NCBI GenBank assembly: GCA_934699585.1
Contig: CAKUWY010000024.1
Location: 1 to 36,805 of the forward strand
Length of the DNA: 36,805 nucleotides
DNA from: an uncultured Fibrobacter sp.
GTDB lineage: Bacteria > Fibrobacterota > Fibrobacteria > Fibrobacterales > Fibrobacteraceae
Reading direction: 5' to 3'
Shown piece after piece: positions 1 through 11,300 of the stretch (position 1 is its first letter; the number at the start of each line of letters is the position of its first letter). The notes beneath the pieces were generated by a model. It was not told the origin of the DNA. It saw only the letters and a program-made list of their open reading frames with translations, and ran no database searches. Both the position numbers and the translations under genes were made by a program.

Positions 1-3000
1 TATGGCCCGATAATTCACTGGATCCTTCGCCTCCGCTCAGGATGACGTTGGAAGAAATTGCCGAAGCGGTATTGACGAACGAATACGTTATGGATTTTAC
101 CGCCCCGCTGATGTGGTAGGTGTAGGCAAGCGCGATTGCGTTGCCCATGTTTACAGTCTTCACGCTCCCTGTCGGGTAGTAGGAGTAGGTTACAAGCAAC
201 ACTTCATCGCCGTATCCGTTCTTCGAGAACACGCTATCCACACGCCCCAGACGGTCGTAGGTGTAACGTTCTGTAATGACCCGCGAAGTCCCGCCGCCGT
301 TCACGCCATAGGGGTATTTCTTGACCGTTGTCACCTTGCCGCCAAGGTCGTATTCCGTCTCCACGGCGAGCATTTTCAGGCTGTCCGCAGGTGCTGTCGG
401 GTCGTAGGCGTAGGTCGCCGCCACTCGCCCGTACTTGTCGTAGGTATTTGCAGTCGACACCCGAGTAACGTTGCCGTTGCCGTCGACGGACACGTCGGAT
501 ATCACCGCCACCATGCGGGTCCTGCCGTACCTGAAAGCATCTGCCGGGACTGTCGCAGGGTAAAGCGACACGCCCAGGGTGTCCCTGGCGGGCATACGGT
601 CATAGAACGTACGCGCTACCGTACCGGGAGTGAGTTCGGCGATAGTCGGGCTGTTCCTGTTCTGCACATTGCCAAAATACACCCTTACCGCGCCGCTGTC
701 AAGCGCAGTTTTCCATTCGCCGGTATAGATAGCCCTGTCAAGGTTGTCGTAGACGGTAACGGAATACGCCCCGGAGTCAATCTGCCTCTGCGTCTGTGTC
801 GCGCGGACGCGGCCCATCAGGTCATAGAATGTCCTAGTTTCACCCGCATCAGGCTCCTTACTCCACACCATTCGGCTCTGGGCATCGTAGCCGTATTCAT
901 TCGGGGTAACGCAGTTCGCGGGCCTTGGCGTATAGCCGCAACTCATTGGCGGGTGCGACCTGACCACATTGCCGCGGGAGTCCAATTCGTTCACGCTGCG
1001 GGCGAGCAACTTGCCCGTACTGTCCAGCGATCCACTAACGATTACGCGGCCCTCACCGTCCTTCACCGTGAAGGCCCTGCGTCCGTCCTGGTCCGTGTTC
1101 AGTTCCCACAGGTGTGTGGGGGTCGCATCCCTCGCAGCACGGTAGTTCGTGTCGCCGTCGTAGGCCCGGCCGTGACGCACGGCTGCCACGGCGGAGTTCA
1201 GGCTGGCCGAATCCAGCAGGTTGACACCTGACAGGTTGACGCCCGAGGAGTAGGACTTTACCAGGTGCGTCCGTCCATCTACGCCCGTAACGCCGAAGGC
1301 ACTACCTGGAGCGCCCTCCACATCCTTGGTGGCCACGGGGTCGGGTTTCCATTTCGTTTCCACATACGGGACACCGCCTGCATCGGGATAATCCGCGTTC
1401 GACGCGGTGTAGTAGGACTTTGCCATGCCGGGGTTGTGGGCTGTCTTGCGTTCAGAATTGCAGTCGGCAGCCCCCTTGCAGGGGAGAGCGAAGGGCAGGT
1501 ATTTTTTCCAGGTGCGGCCCATTCCGTCGTGCTCGGAATCAGTCACCAGCTGTTCCTCCGCACCGTCGTAGGCACGGGTTTCTAGTTCCTCCCCCGCCGT
1601 ATTGGTAAAACGCACCGCATAGGTGACCGGCTTAGCCGTTGTAACAGCAGTCAGGATAGCGTCATCGACACTTGACGCGCCATTGGCAGTAATTGAGAGA
1701 GCATAGACGGAGGATCCATCGAACAGGGATTTCGCAAAGAACACGGTATCACGTTTCCATGTGCCGCCACCCGAAACTGTATTCGTGTTTACCGAAGTTT
1801 CGTTCTTTGAAATTTCGACTGTCAGGGTTCCCGTATGCCAGAGCACCAGTACCGCACCGCTATCCGCAAGCAATCTCCCCGCCTGGAGGGGCAGGTCCTG
1901 AGTTATGCGGGCTCCGCTCGCAAGTTCCAGGTGCCTCGAACCCTGCGGCGAAATTCCCCGGGCACTGTGCGCAGCCCCGGACACGTTCCATCCATGCAAC
2001 CAGTCCGACTCGAAATCACCCCCCGAAAGCAACTGACCCGCGGAATACTGGACGGCGTCCGTCCTGTTCGCTACCTGGGAAGCCAATGACGTTCGCGGGT
2101 GCGTCAAGGAGAAAACGGTGTCGCCCACGGCAATCTCCTGCATGGGGGGTGTCGGTGACGAAGGGTCCGGAGTCCCATAGACAAGTTCCCCTGTAGAACT
2201 ATAGACAGCGACTTTTTCCGTCTTCACCGAGTTCCATGGATTCGCTATACCGTCCATGGCGGACCAATCATCTGCCAGGCTCCAAGTATAGACGCTTTCG
2301 CTGCCCGACGGGCAATCCGTAAGGCACTGGTCCAGCAAAACAAAGGAAATGTTACGGACTGCGGCCGCCGGCAAACCATTTGCAAGCACAAAGCGGAAAG
2401 TATGCCTATTTCCGGAAGATGTTCGCGAAACTGCAATACCATCGCCGAGCGACATCAGCGCGCCGGCAACAGAAAGCGTATCGGTGCCGATAACGAGCAT
2501 AGGTACATGACTTGCAGGGTGGGTTACATAAAAATCCACATATACAGGACCGACAAGGCTCGAATCACCGTCATTGCGGACTTCTAGGGAGACGTTGCCT
2601 ACGGCATCATTCACGTACCCGTTGGGTATTCCCATTCCCTCAGCATGAACGGTCTCGTTCACGGTCAACTTTAGACTCTTTTTCGTATAGCCGTTACAGG
2701 GCCACATTTCCGTCCCATAGACAAGGTTCCCTTCGGCGTCAAAAAGGGCCATATTTGGATTATCCGTCAGCTCACTTGCATCCATCCAACTGGCAAACCC
2801 GCGCCAATCGTAATTCTGCCATGTATCCAGATGCACGGCAAGGTCCATACCTCCAGGAGGAGCACTCGCCCCCGGCTGGATTTGCGCATCATCAGAAAAC
2901 TTAACCCTATAAACAAACAGGTTCTCTTCACACTGTTCGGCCACCTTACTTTGTACTACGGTCGGATTCTGGTAGTTTTCAAACACTAGCCGCGACGCAT

Positions 3001-5308
3001 CCAGGGTTTCGTTGCCATTATAGTAGAAGCGCAGTTCGTAACCGCCAATATTGGCAGTAGCATTCCCCTTGTTCACCACATCGAGTTTCAAATTCGCCGC
3101 ACCTGTCGAAGTGGAATTATCCGAGAAACGTATAAGCAAATCCGTATAAGGGTTGAACGACGATGACGAGACGGCAGAGCTGCTGGACACCGCAGATGAG
3201 CTGCTGACCGGAATTGAAGAGGAACTGACCGGCTGCACCGAAGAACTGGAAATAGGATTCGATGAAGAATTGGGCGGGTAAACAGAAGAACTGCTTTGTC
3301 CAGTAGTCGAACTAGACGACCAAAGACTTGAACTTGATGAAGATGAATTGTCACCACAATCCGCCGCCCACGATGGAGCCTCACCCCACAGGAGAGTTCC
3401 GTCTCCGTCATAAAGCGGGGCCTTAGGCGCATACTGCCTACGCCGAAGTGTATCGCCACCAGCATAGAAATCTCCGATGGACCAATCGTCCACCTTATTC
3501 ATCCTTCCGTTTGTCCCGTAAACGAATCCCGTCTTGCTGTCCTGATAGGAGCGGTTCGCAAGTAAAGTCTGGGCAGACTTGCCAATATAGCGCAGCCGGA
3601 ATCGACCGTCGCCACAGGCTTCATAGGAAACATCCACGTTGGGGTCCGTGTACCAATGGTGAGCCGCAGGCAAAGGTAAAGTAGAGGGCCTTTCCGCAAA
3701 GACTCCATAATAGTCATAGTGCCACCCTGCGGAAAGCGTCCTTGATGTTCCCGAATAGTTCACTACCCCGCTCGCCACATCCAGCTGGTATCTCTTGAAC
3801 CAGGTCTCGTCACCGACCAATACGGCAAGGCCCGAGGGGGTGTGCGACGGATGGAGGCTTCCGTCAACAACCACGACCGTCCGGGTCGCAGTAGAACTTC
3901 CCCCATATGAATCCGTCACCTTCACCGTGTAAGTATAGCTTCCGGTAGGCTTGACCGCCGTCTTGCGAATGTCGCCATGTCGAGAGCGAATGTAAAACAC
4001 CTTCCTGTTTGTAGCCGTGTTCACATTGTTTTTTATAACATTTTCATAATCATCCCAATAATCTGCCGGGGTCCCAACTTCTATCCAAGAAGGATGGGGA
4101 CCCACCAGTTCCATGGTAAAGTCATCACCGTCCACATCGGTGACGAGAGGGCGCATAAAATAGTCCTCGCCCTCATATATCGTGTCGGGGCCGGACGTGG
4201 AAAACTGAATCACGGGAGATGTATTCACAAGTCCTTCCGTACAGAAACCCGAAATCCCCGAATTTGTCCTAAACTTTTGCCAGTTGTACGAAGTCGCTGT
4301 AGTCATACGCACTTCATGACACCCCTGTTCAGAGAACCAAGACGGAGCAGTACCCCACAATCGATTGCCGGAATGGTCGTAAAGGGCCTCGTATTGGTTA
4401 TAAAAGAGGTTTCGCTGCATGGCCCGAGCCGTATAGTTCGTCGCCCAGCGGAATGCGGAATAATCCACATAGGCATTTCTCTCTGTTGCAGCGCCATACC
4501 CTTGATTCACATCTAAGAACGCCCAGATGTCCTTGTCTTGTAACGGACTATAGTAATAGGGGTTCGTGGAACCTGCCACCTCGTTGTAACCGACTTGAAA
4601 TTCTCCCGATCTTGCCCCTGCCCCGATAGAGACTTCACCGCTGAACCTGTGGCGTATCACAAAATTTCCTTGTCCGCAATCTAACACCTGCACACAACCG
4701 TTGGATGGTTTTTTCCAGACATTGACTACGGGTTGTCTTCCCGACATGCGCGTAGCGTAATAATCTATGTAGGGGCTTTGAAGGGTCCTTGCGGCGGTCG
4801 CTGTGTTCTTTAACGATGTGTATATTTCCATCTGCCGTCCGTAACTGGCCGCGGAATCATGCATGGCAATTACCACCCCGTAATAGTTCGAGGGTGGATT
4901 TATGACACTGAATGAATACGATATATTTTGGGACTCGCCTGTTGCCGTATTCCGTACTCGAAGTGTTCCCGAATATGTTCCCGCTGCCGGAGGAAAACCG
5001 GAAAGTTCAAGCCAGAAGTTCTGGTTGTTCTGCCAATGGTAATAGGCGTTGTCCAGGCTGGAATTGTATGCAGGGCGGCCATTTGGTTTTAGCCAGCCCG
5101 CATTCCCAGAAACATTTTCCAGAACATAGGGGGCAACCCCCTGTTCGCGTTCCGTGGAGCCGTTGCCCGACACGCCGTCTATGAACACCGGAACAAAAGC
5201 CTTTTCACCCAAAATAAACTGTGTGGGACTATCGCCGGGAATTCGGACAGACAACTGACCAAAGGACAATCCCAGAAGGGCCAATATGAAAATGAGGACC
5301 ATTCTCAA
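1..5308 (-). CDS. RHS-2: giant secreted RHS-repeat protein with CBM3-like modules (3' end outside window)
   Basis: The minus strand is open in one frame from 5308 to base 1, giving 1769 codons with no stop. I chose TTG at 5308, overlapping the RHS-1 stop, because GGAGG lies 6 bases upstream; ATG at 5302 is the alternative. A signal peptide ends near SFGQ. Approximate layout: CBM3-like stretches around residues 135-340 and 490-660, with a cadherin/PKD-like domain (361-475) between them; a poly-Ser linker (653-718); further CBM3-like stretches around 715-865 and 870-1045; a CBM4/9-like jelly roll opening GGDFESDW (about 1096-1220); a DGMGRTWKKYLPF segment like the DUF6443 start of RHS proteins (about 1265); then RHS repeats (YDxxGRV types) from about 1470 onward. 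RHS proteins usually end in a variable effector or adhesion domain, which is not visible here. The domain names are my reading of motifs, not search results. It is probably cell-surface or secreted. Confidence 0.87.
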   Translation of the reverse strand, partial: MRMVLIFILALLGLSFGQLSVRIPGDSPTQFILGEKAFVPVFIDGVSGNGSTEREQGVAPYVLENVSGNAGWLKPNGRPAYNSSLDNAYYHWQNNQNFWLELSGFPPAAGTYSGTLRVRNTATGESQNISYSFSVINPPSNYYGVVIAMHDSAASYGRQMEIYTSLKNTATAARTLQSPYIDYYATRMSGRQPVVNVWKKPSNGCVQVLDCGQGNFVIRHRFSGEVSIGAGARSGEFQVGYNEVAGSTNPYYYSPLQDKDIWAFLDVNQGYGAATERNAYVDYSAFRWATNYTARAMQRNLFYNQYEALYDHSGNRLWGTAPSWFSEQGCHEVRMTTATSYNWQKFRTNSGISGFCTEGLVNTSPVIQFSTSGPDTIYEGEDYFMRPLVTDVDGDDFTMELVGPHPSWIEVGTPADYWDDYENVIKNNVNTATNRKVFYIRSRHGDIRKTAVKPTGSYTYTVKVTDSYGGSSTATRTVVVVDGSLHPSHTPSGLAVLVGDETWFKRYQLDVASGVVNYSGTSRTLSAGWHYDYYGVFAERPSTLPLPAAHHWYTDPNVDVSYEACGDGRFRLRYIGKSAQTLLANRSYQDSKTGFVYGTNGRMNKVDDWSIGDFYAGGDTLRRRQYAPKAPLYDGDGTLLWGEAPSWAADCGDNSSSSSSSLWSSSSTTGQSSSSVYPPNSSSNPISSSSVQPVSSSSIPVSSSSAVSSSSAVSSSSFNPYTDLLIRFSDNSTSTGAANLKLDVVNKGNATANIGGYELRFYYNGNETLDASRLVFENYQNPTVVQSKVAEQCEENLFVYRVKFSDDAQIQPGASAPPGGMDLAVHLDTWQNYDWRGFASWMDASELTDNPNMALFDAEGNLVYGTEMWPCNGYTKKSLKLTVNETVHAEGMGIPNGYVNDAVGNVSLEVRNDGDSSLVGPVYVDFYVTHPASHVPMLVIGTDTLSVAGALMSLGDGIAVSRTSSGNRHTFRFVLANGLPAAAVRNISFVLLDQCLTDCPSGSESVYTWSLADDWSAMDGIANPWNSVKTEKVAVYSSTGELVYGTPDPSSPTPPMQEIAVGDTVFSLTHPRTSLASQVANRTDAVQYSAGQLLSGGDFESDWLHGWNVSGAAHSARGISPQGSRHLELASGARITQDLPLQAGRLLADSGAVLVLWHTGTLTVEISKNETSVNTNTVSGGGTWKRDTVFFAKSLFDGSSVYALSITANGASSVDDAILTAVTTAKPVTYAVRFTNTAGEELETRAYDGAEEQLVTDSEHDGMGRTWKKYLPFALPCKGAADCNSERKTAHNPGMAKSYYTASNADYPDAGGVPYVETKWKPDPVATKDVEGAPGSAFGVTGVDGRTHLVKSYSSGVNLSGVNLLDSASLNSAVAAVRHGRAYDGDTNYRAARDATPTHLWELNTDQDGRRAFTVKDGEGRVIVSGSLDSTGKLLARSVNELDSRGNVVRSHPPMSCGYTPRPANCVTPNEYGYDAQSRMVWSKEPDAGETRTFYDLMGRVRATQTQRQIDSGAYSVTVYDNLDRAIYTGEWKTALDSGAVRVYFGNVQNRNSPTIAELTPGTVARTFYDRMPARDTLGVSLYPATVPADAFRYGRTRMVAVISDVSVDGNGNVTRVSTANTYDKYGRVAATYAYDPTAPADSLKMLAVETEYDLGGKVTTVKKYPYGVNGGGTSRVITERYTYDRLGRVDSVFSKNGYGDEVLLVTYSYYPTGSVKTVNMGNAIALAYTYHISGAVKSITYSFVNTASAISSNVILSGGEGSSELSGH
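16..47 (-). repeat. Dispersed CGTCATCCTGAGCGGAG..GAAGGATC-type element inside RHS-2
   Basis: On the minus strand the sequence reads CGTCATCCTGAGCGGAGGCG followed by AAGGATCCAGTG. This closely resembles a short repeat word found between genes in many bacterial genomes. Here it is translated in frame as NVILSGGEGSSE. Assignment to that repeat class is from memory. Confidence 0.55.
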
Positions 5309-8300
5309 TTTTGGCCTCCGTTCCTGTATTCCCTGTGATGGGCCTTGAAACTGTTGCCATCGTCATCGCGAACCTGGACAAGATGTCCGAACGGATCATA
5401 TTCGTAATAAGTAGAAACGTTATCTTCGGAAACGAACCTGACCATGTTCCCGTAGCGGTCATACACGAATGTCCTTGATTGTGCATCTGCAGGGTAAATT
5501 CTAAGGTATGACAAAAGGTAGCCCCCATAGAGCGTCAGCACATAAGGGTTCCCGGAGACTGTATCACGGACTGTTTCCCATGCCCGGCCTGATTTTCGCA
5601 AAGTATATTCAGCTATCAGGGTACGCCCCTGTTTTGGTACCGCATAACAACTAATTTGAGAAAAACCATCAAACAAAACAAGTTCGTTTTCTGTTACCCC
5701 ATAGCCAATAGAATTTATTGCACAATTAGCCATGGCGATGGTATCCCTATGGGGAACTATGCTTGCTACCTCGGAAAGGCCCGCCGGGAAGAACAGCCCC
5801 GTCTCGTACATTCCATCATGAGAATAATGCGTAGCCGTAGTCCGCCCGAACCCGTCGCGAGATTCCCGCACCCGGAAATGCCAATCTACAAAACCAATCA
5901 TTTCACCATCATAATCCGTTACCGTAGGAAAAGACTGCCCATGCGCCGGATCCGTACTCTGGAAAGGCGACACCGCAGACAACAGGTTACCTCCACCCAC
6001 GATTTCCCTAGGCTCTCGGCGACTCCTGAAATTTCCCCATCCGACATACGGCCTTTTCTTTCCCGGATAAACGGAATCGGGCATTTGCCTATACGGCGCA
6101 ATGTCAAAGCTCCTCAGGCTGTCATTCACTTGAATCGAATTCCATGGCGATGTTGCAGGAACAGTCCCCGAATATAGGGCGGAGAGATAGTTCTGCGAAA
6201 GCATGTTCCGGCGGAACATTCCATTTGCAAGGGATGTGTCCCCATCAACTACCGAGTAGTGCGGCTTTTTCAAGGTCAACTTACGCATCTCTTTTCCGTC
6301 CGGGGAGGGAGCCTTTGCAAGAGTCGCCGTAGGAAGTCCCGTTAGCGGGTCAAATTGGTGATTTTCCAACGCGCTTTTTCCCCATAACCCAATGTGCGAA
6401 GACGGCTGGTTGTCGTGACCCGTGTAACTTACCGAAGATACCTGGAAGGCGGGGTAGCGAATATACCTGAAACTCTTGGAATCCTTGCGGGAATCCTTGT
6501 CATAAAGCGCAATATATTGTTTTTCACAATTTTTGTCTTTCTTCCCGTCTTTGCACTTCAAGACCCTTTCATAACTCCACCTTTCCACCTGACGACCTAT
6601 CTTGTTTTTCTGGGTATTTTCAGCGCCTTCGGCCACACCGGGTGCAATATCCGGGACTCGAGTGCTATAGGCGGTGCTATCCTGCCTAACCATCAAAGCG
6701 GAACTTCCGCCGCGATAGAACGAAATTTTTGTATTCAATCCCAAGAATGCCGTAAAGTCGTGATAGGCTACGGAACTTTCGAAGTCGGCGACATCCCGCT
6801 CGTCTTTTTCCGCGCCCGAATTGGCATCCATCTCCTGCAAGGTTATGGAATCTTGTCCATACTCCACAGCCTTGTATATGATAGGGTAATAGCCCTCCTT
6901 CTGCGAACGCAACCACGATTTATGCAACACAAAGTTCTGGTCATCGCGAATCTCATCCTTCATTCCCTGCTTGTTGTATGTCTTGGTATAAGTTCCCAAG
7001 AACCAGATAACAGAGACATCCATGTCGTTAAAATCGGAAAGTGAGGCGTTCAACGCAAGGGTATCATGCTGCACGGAAAGGGATGAATCCATCGAGAACC
7101 GTGACGTGGCGGCAAGGTAACGGGCATTGCGGATGTTTTCATCATAGAACGTAAAACTGGTCACCCCGTCCCTTACAACCATCATCTTGCGGGTTTCTCC
7201 GAGGGCATGCTTGTTCGCATCAAGTAGGGTGAATGCCACAAGGAAGGGGCGCTCCTTGTATGTCCGGTCATCCTCGTAGCCACCCCACACGAAAATCCTG
7301 GTATTCACGCGGAGGAACGGTTGCAGGGCACTCCGAGTGTCTTCGTCTATAAAGTCCGCAGGAATGCCTGTCTCAGGCGTGACATATTCATACTCTGTCC
7401 GTCCATTGGATATTCCCGCCCCATAATTTTTCACCGTGACTTTGGGGTAGGTGATATTGGAACCGGGAACATAGAACAAGTCATTATCGCCAAAGCCCAC
7501 TATCCTGGATTTTGGAGACAGGTCCATGTCGGGAAGGGCAAACGAGACCTTGCCCGAATAGAAGCGGTTCCCAATTACCGTATTGTAAGCAGAATCAGGC
7601 AACTGTGCTATTTCACCGGGTTCATACGTGTATTCCGTCGTGACAGTCCGTCCGATGTCATGGCGGACAAGGCGCCTGACCCGCAAATCGCCGCCCTTCA
7701 TCTCGGACATTGAATTTCTAACCCAGAAGGAACCCTGCTTGGACTTGATTCCCCAATTCTTGCTTGAATTTATCTTGTCGGCGGCAGCTTGAAGGGCGGC
7801 ATCCATATAGTGCATGGAACGGTCCAGCACAAGCAGGCGGCGGGCAGACCCGTCGTTTTTCGATAGCAATTTTAGCGGTTTTGCATCACCCAATACGGCA
7901 ACGGAACGAGTCCTAGAACACCTGCCAAGACCGCCAAAACCGCATTTTACCTTAGTTCCCATGTTGCCAAGAACATTGTACAAGACATTGCGCGATGTGT
8001 CTACTTCGCCAGACGTGGTTATTCCCATAGTATCAAGGTACTCAAAACCCGTTCCCCGATAGCCAGCGGGCCTTACCACATCCCAAAAGGCAGAGCGGGG
8101 TCCCAAGCACTGTTCTCGCCAATACAGCGGAGATAGTTCCAGGCATATCCGGGAACTGTCCGATTCCGCAACCGAATAATCCCCGGCAAAGTTTTTGCAG
8201 TAATCTGCACTTTCAAATTCCGCATACATGTTCTCGTTAGAATTTTCTTCTCCATCCTTGTAGACATCTCTCTCGTAATCAATCTCTATAACTCCCCCAG

Positions 8301-11300
8301 CAGGCTCCGTCACCCGCGAAAGGCTCCAGGCAGACGCACCATAGTCGGCAAAATCCTGCCAAACCTTGTGGTTTTCTGGATTTGCGCGCTCGTTCCAGAA
8401 CCCCCAATCATCTACAACATTGGAAGAGGCGATAATACTTGCATCCAAATCGGTAATATTCTCATAATAGCTATCCGGGAACTGGTTCGTCCCGACCGTA
8501 TCTTCGGGGCTTGCATAAGTCAAATTCTGCGACAAATTCATCCAACTGTTTTTTGTAGACAACCGTGTTGACGTGAGAGACGGAGAATGGTATTCAAACT
8601 TGAACGGGGGCAGACTGGAACACTTTCCGTACTGACAGTCCGTTTCCGTAATTGACTTCAGGGAAAGTTTGCCATAAAGGTGGTTCCCGCTATTCTGACT
8701 TTCACATATTCCAAGGCCCGCATAATCCGGAGAGTCCTCAACCTGTCCGTTGTCTGCAGGATAGCGTCCCTTGCAGTAAGAATTCAACGCCTTGGGATGC
8801 AAGGAATAATCATAGCCAAACTCAAATTCACGGTAGGGTGTCGAATCACCACGGTTAAAATACGATATTTTTTTCAAGTAACGCATCTGATTTTCTGCAG
8901 GGTCACTCGAATCACCCGCAAAAACCAGATCGCTCCAGTTTATGAGGGGATGAGAAACATAGTTTCCGTTTTCCCCGAAAACAACAAAAGTCTGATTATA
9001 TTTGTCCATATCGCTGTTGCTTTTTGCATAGCGATATGCGTAAATGGAATCGCCGACAAGGCGGATGCGAAGCCTGTATAGTCCATACCCGTATTCATCG
9101 GCGGGAGATTCCTCGAACTGGCCCACTGAATCTACAGAGAAGGTAAGTTCCGAGGGTATTTGGTACAGGACTGTATCTTGCACCATTTGAGACTTTGTTG
9201 GCGCATCTACAGAAGGCATCCCTGTTACTTTTATAGCCGCATTACCGCGGAACTTTCTTAAAAGTCTTTCGGGCAACTTCATGTTGGTATAAAGATATTC
9301 CGGGACAATGCTGATTTTTTGCTTCGTGAATGCCTGCTGGTAACCATTTCCAGTGGGTAGACTAGCGCTTTCTTCGGAAACCACACTGGCTCTAGACAAA
9401 ATCGAAGCCTGAACAACCATGGGCATGGTTTTCGATTTGTCATTGTAGTTGAAATCCCAGCCCTTCCCGTCTACACGTTCTTCAGTTGCAGGGTCGTTCA
9501 GTTCAAATTCGGCCCTATGCGTCGAGGTTTCTATGGATTTCAGATAAACATATTCCTTGACTCCGAACCCAGCCTGGTACATCCGCGAGTCGCACCCCTC
9601 CGGCGTATAGCCATTCCTGGGCATCCTGAAATTCGGCAAGTCCACAGCATCCAGTCCTGGCCTTGCAAAAGGTGTTCTCCAGCGATAAATCGAAGGCTCC
9701 GTATAATGGAACTTGACATTGTAGCCAACATTATCCCCAACGGAGTCTCCAAGCTGAATAAAATCTGCACCACGGATTTCAGTAAGCAGCCACTGTGTGG
9801 CATAAGGGTTCATGTTCACCTGATAGGTATAGAACAGCGCATTATTTTCAGATTCTGCATCAGCCTTGCAGTTCTCGTCGAGGGAACCTTTCTTAAAGAC
9901 ATAGTTGAGGGTGTTCTCTACGGCCTTCGATGGGTCCGCCATCTCAAATGTCCACCCCATAAGTTCCTTTACAGACTTCGCCATATTTTCTAGATAACCA
10001 TCAGAGGCATCTCCCTCCAAGTCAACAAATATCGGAGTTCCCTTTTCCTGATTGATAGAATAATCCACTTTCAGGTAAGATCTTACAGGTTGCTCAAAAT
10101 AATACCGAGTCCCATCCGAATTGGTTATCACGAAACCCTTAAGTTTTCCCACAGGGCTATTATCCTCAAGAATTGGTTCAATCTTCCGGGAGCCATAAAG
10201 GGCGTAATCGTAACTATCCAATTTCCTTTTTAGCAAGATGTCCGAAATTTTCCTCCGCTCGCGGGATTTCGCACCCTCAAAAGGTTCACTTTCATAATAC
10301 CCCCCTTCCCCGACAAACAAGAAATTCATCCCCGTGGTAAGGGTATCGTCAGACTCCGTATTCTTCCGGAAAACCAACCTATTTCCTTCATTCCGGAAAC
10401 GGGTTGAATAAAGAGCATACGGGGAGCAACTATCGCTATGTATGCACTGTCGGTAAGATTCATAGTCGTGATTCTGCGACCTGGCTAGAACAGAGCCCCC
10501 AGTGGCCTCTTCAAATTCACTCCCATAAGGCCATCCGTCAGTAGAATCTTTGAGCAAGACTGAATAATCTTCAAAAACTTCACTGCTTGTAGTTTTCTCG
10601 TTACTCACAATTTTGTGTAAACGGTGTTCCTCGCGGGTAAAGGGACGAAAAGTGCCAGAAACACCTTCGGAAGACACCGTGTACATATCATATGAGGGAT
10701 ACATTTCATCTTCACCCAAACTTTCCAAAGTCCGGCCTTTCATGGTCCATTTCCACGGAATGTTTCCCGACGAACCGCCCTGGGATGCAGTCGCCACAGG
10801 CAGCCCGAAAATTTTATTCTGTCCATCGGACAAAATAGACGGGCCAGCCTGATACATGTATCCGTAAACGTAGTCCGAAGTTGCAGAACGCAAATGGTAC
10901 TCATGTAGAGCTTGGCCAAAACCTAACGAAAAAACGCCCACGTACGTAGGAACCACAATAGCGAAACCAACGCTGGATGTCCGTATACCACCCTTGGCAG
11001 AGGCGTTGGAGACAGATAGGATTCCTCCATTGACAGAGACACTGGATCCATTCCTACTCATCTCCGTTGATATCGGTCCCGATTTCATTGACGTTCTGAT
11101 TCCCGACGGGCCTGCACTTAAGCCCACATTCGACACTCCATGAGCGTCCCCGAACCCAACGCTGTATGCAGCCCCGCTTCCCGTAGAATACTGAACTCCT
11201 GCCGAGGCCTTGACGTTTCGGCCTCCGATTGATGTTCCCATCCTCGCCGAAGCAATTCCATTTGACGAGAGCATCAGACTCATGTTTAATCCAGCCGTAT

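Noticed and set aside
113..1231. 372-residue plus-strand open frame
   Set aside because: It is antisense to RHS-2. The translated residues show no domain, while the minus frame reads as RHS repeats without a stop.
1..1500. C-terminal toxin domain of RHS-2
   Set aside because: The part in the window is still RHS repeats and no effector domain can be read. Any toxin claim needs the sequence to the left.
5229..5528. 99-residue minus-strand open frame spanning the RHS-1/RHS-2 junction
   Set aside because: It is in a different frame from both giants, has no ribosome binding site, and its sequence is low in recognisable pattern.
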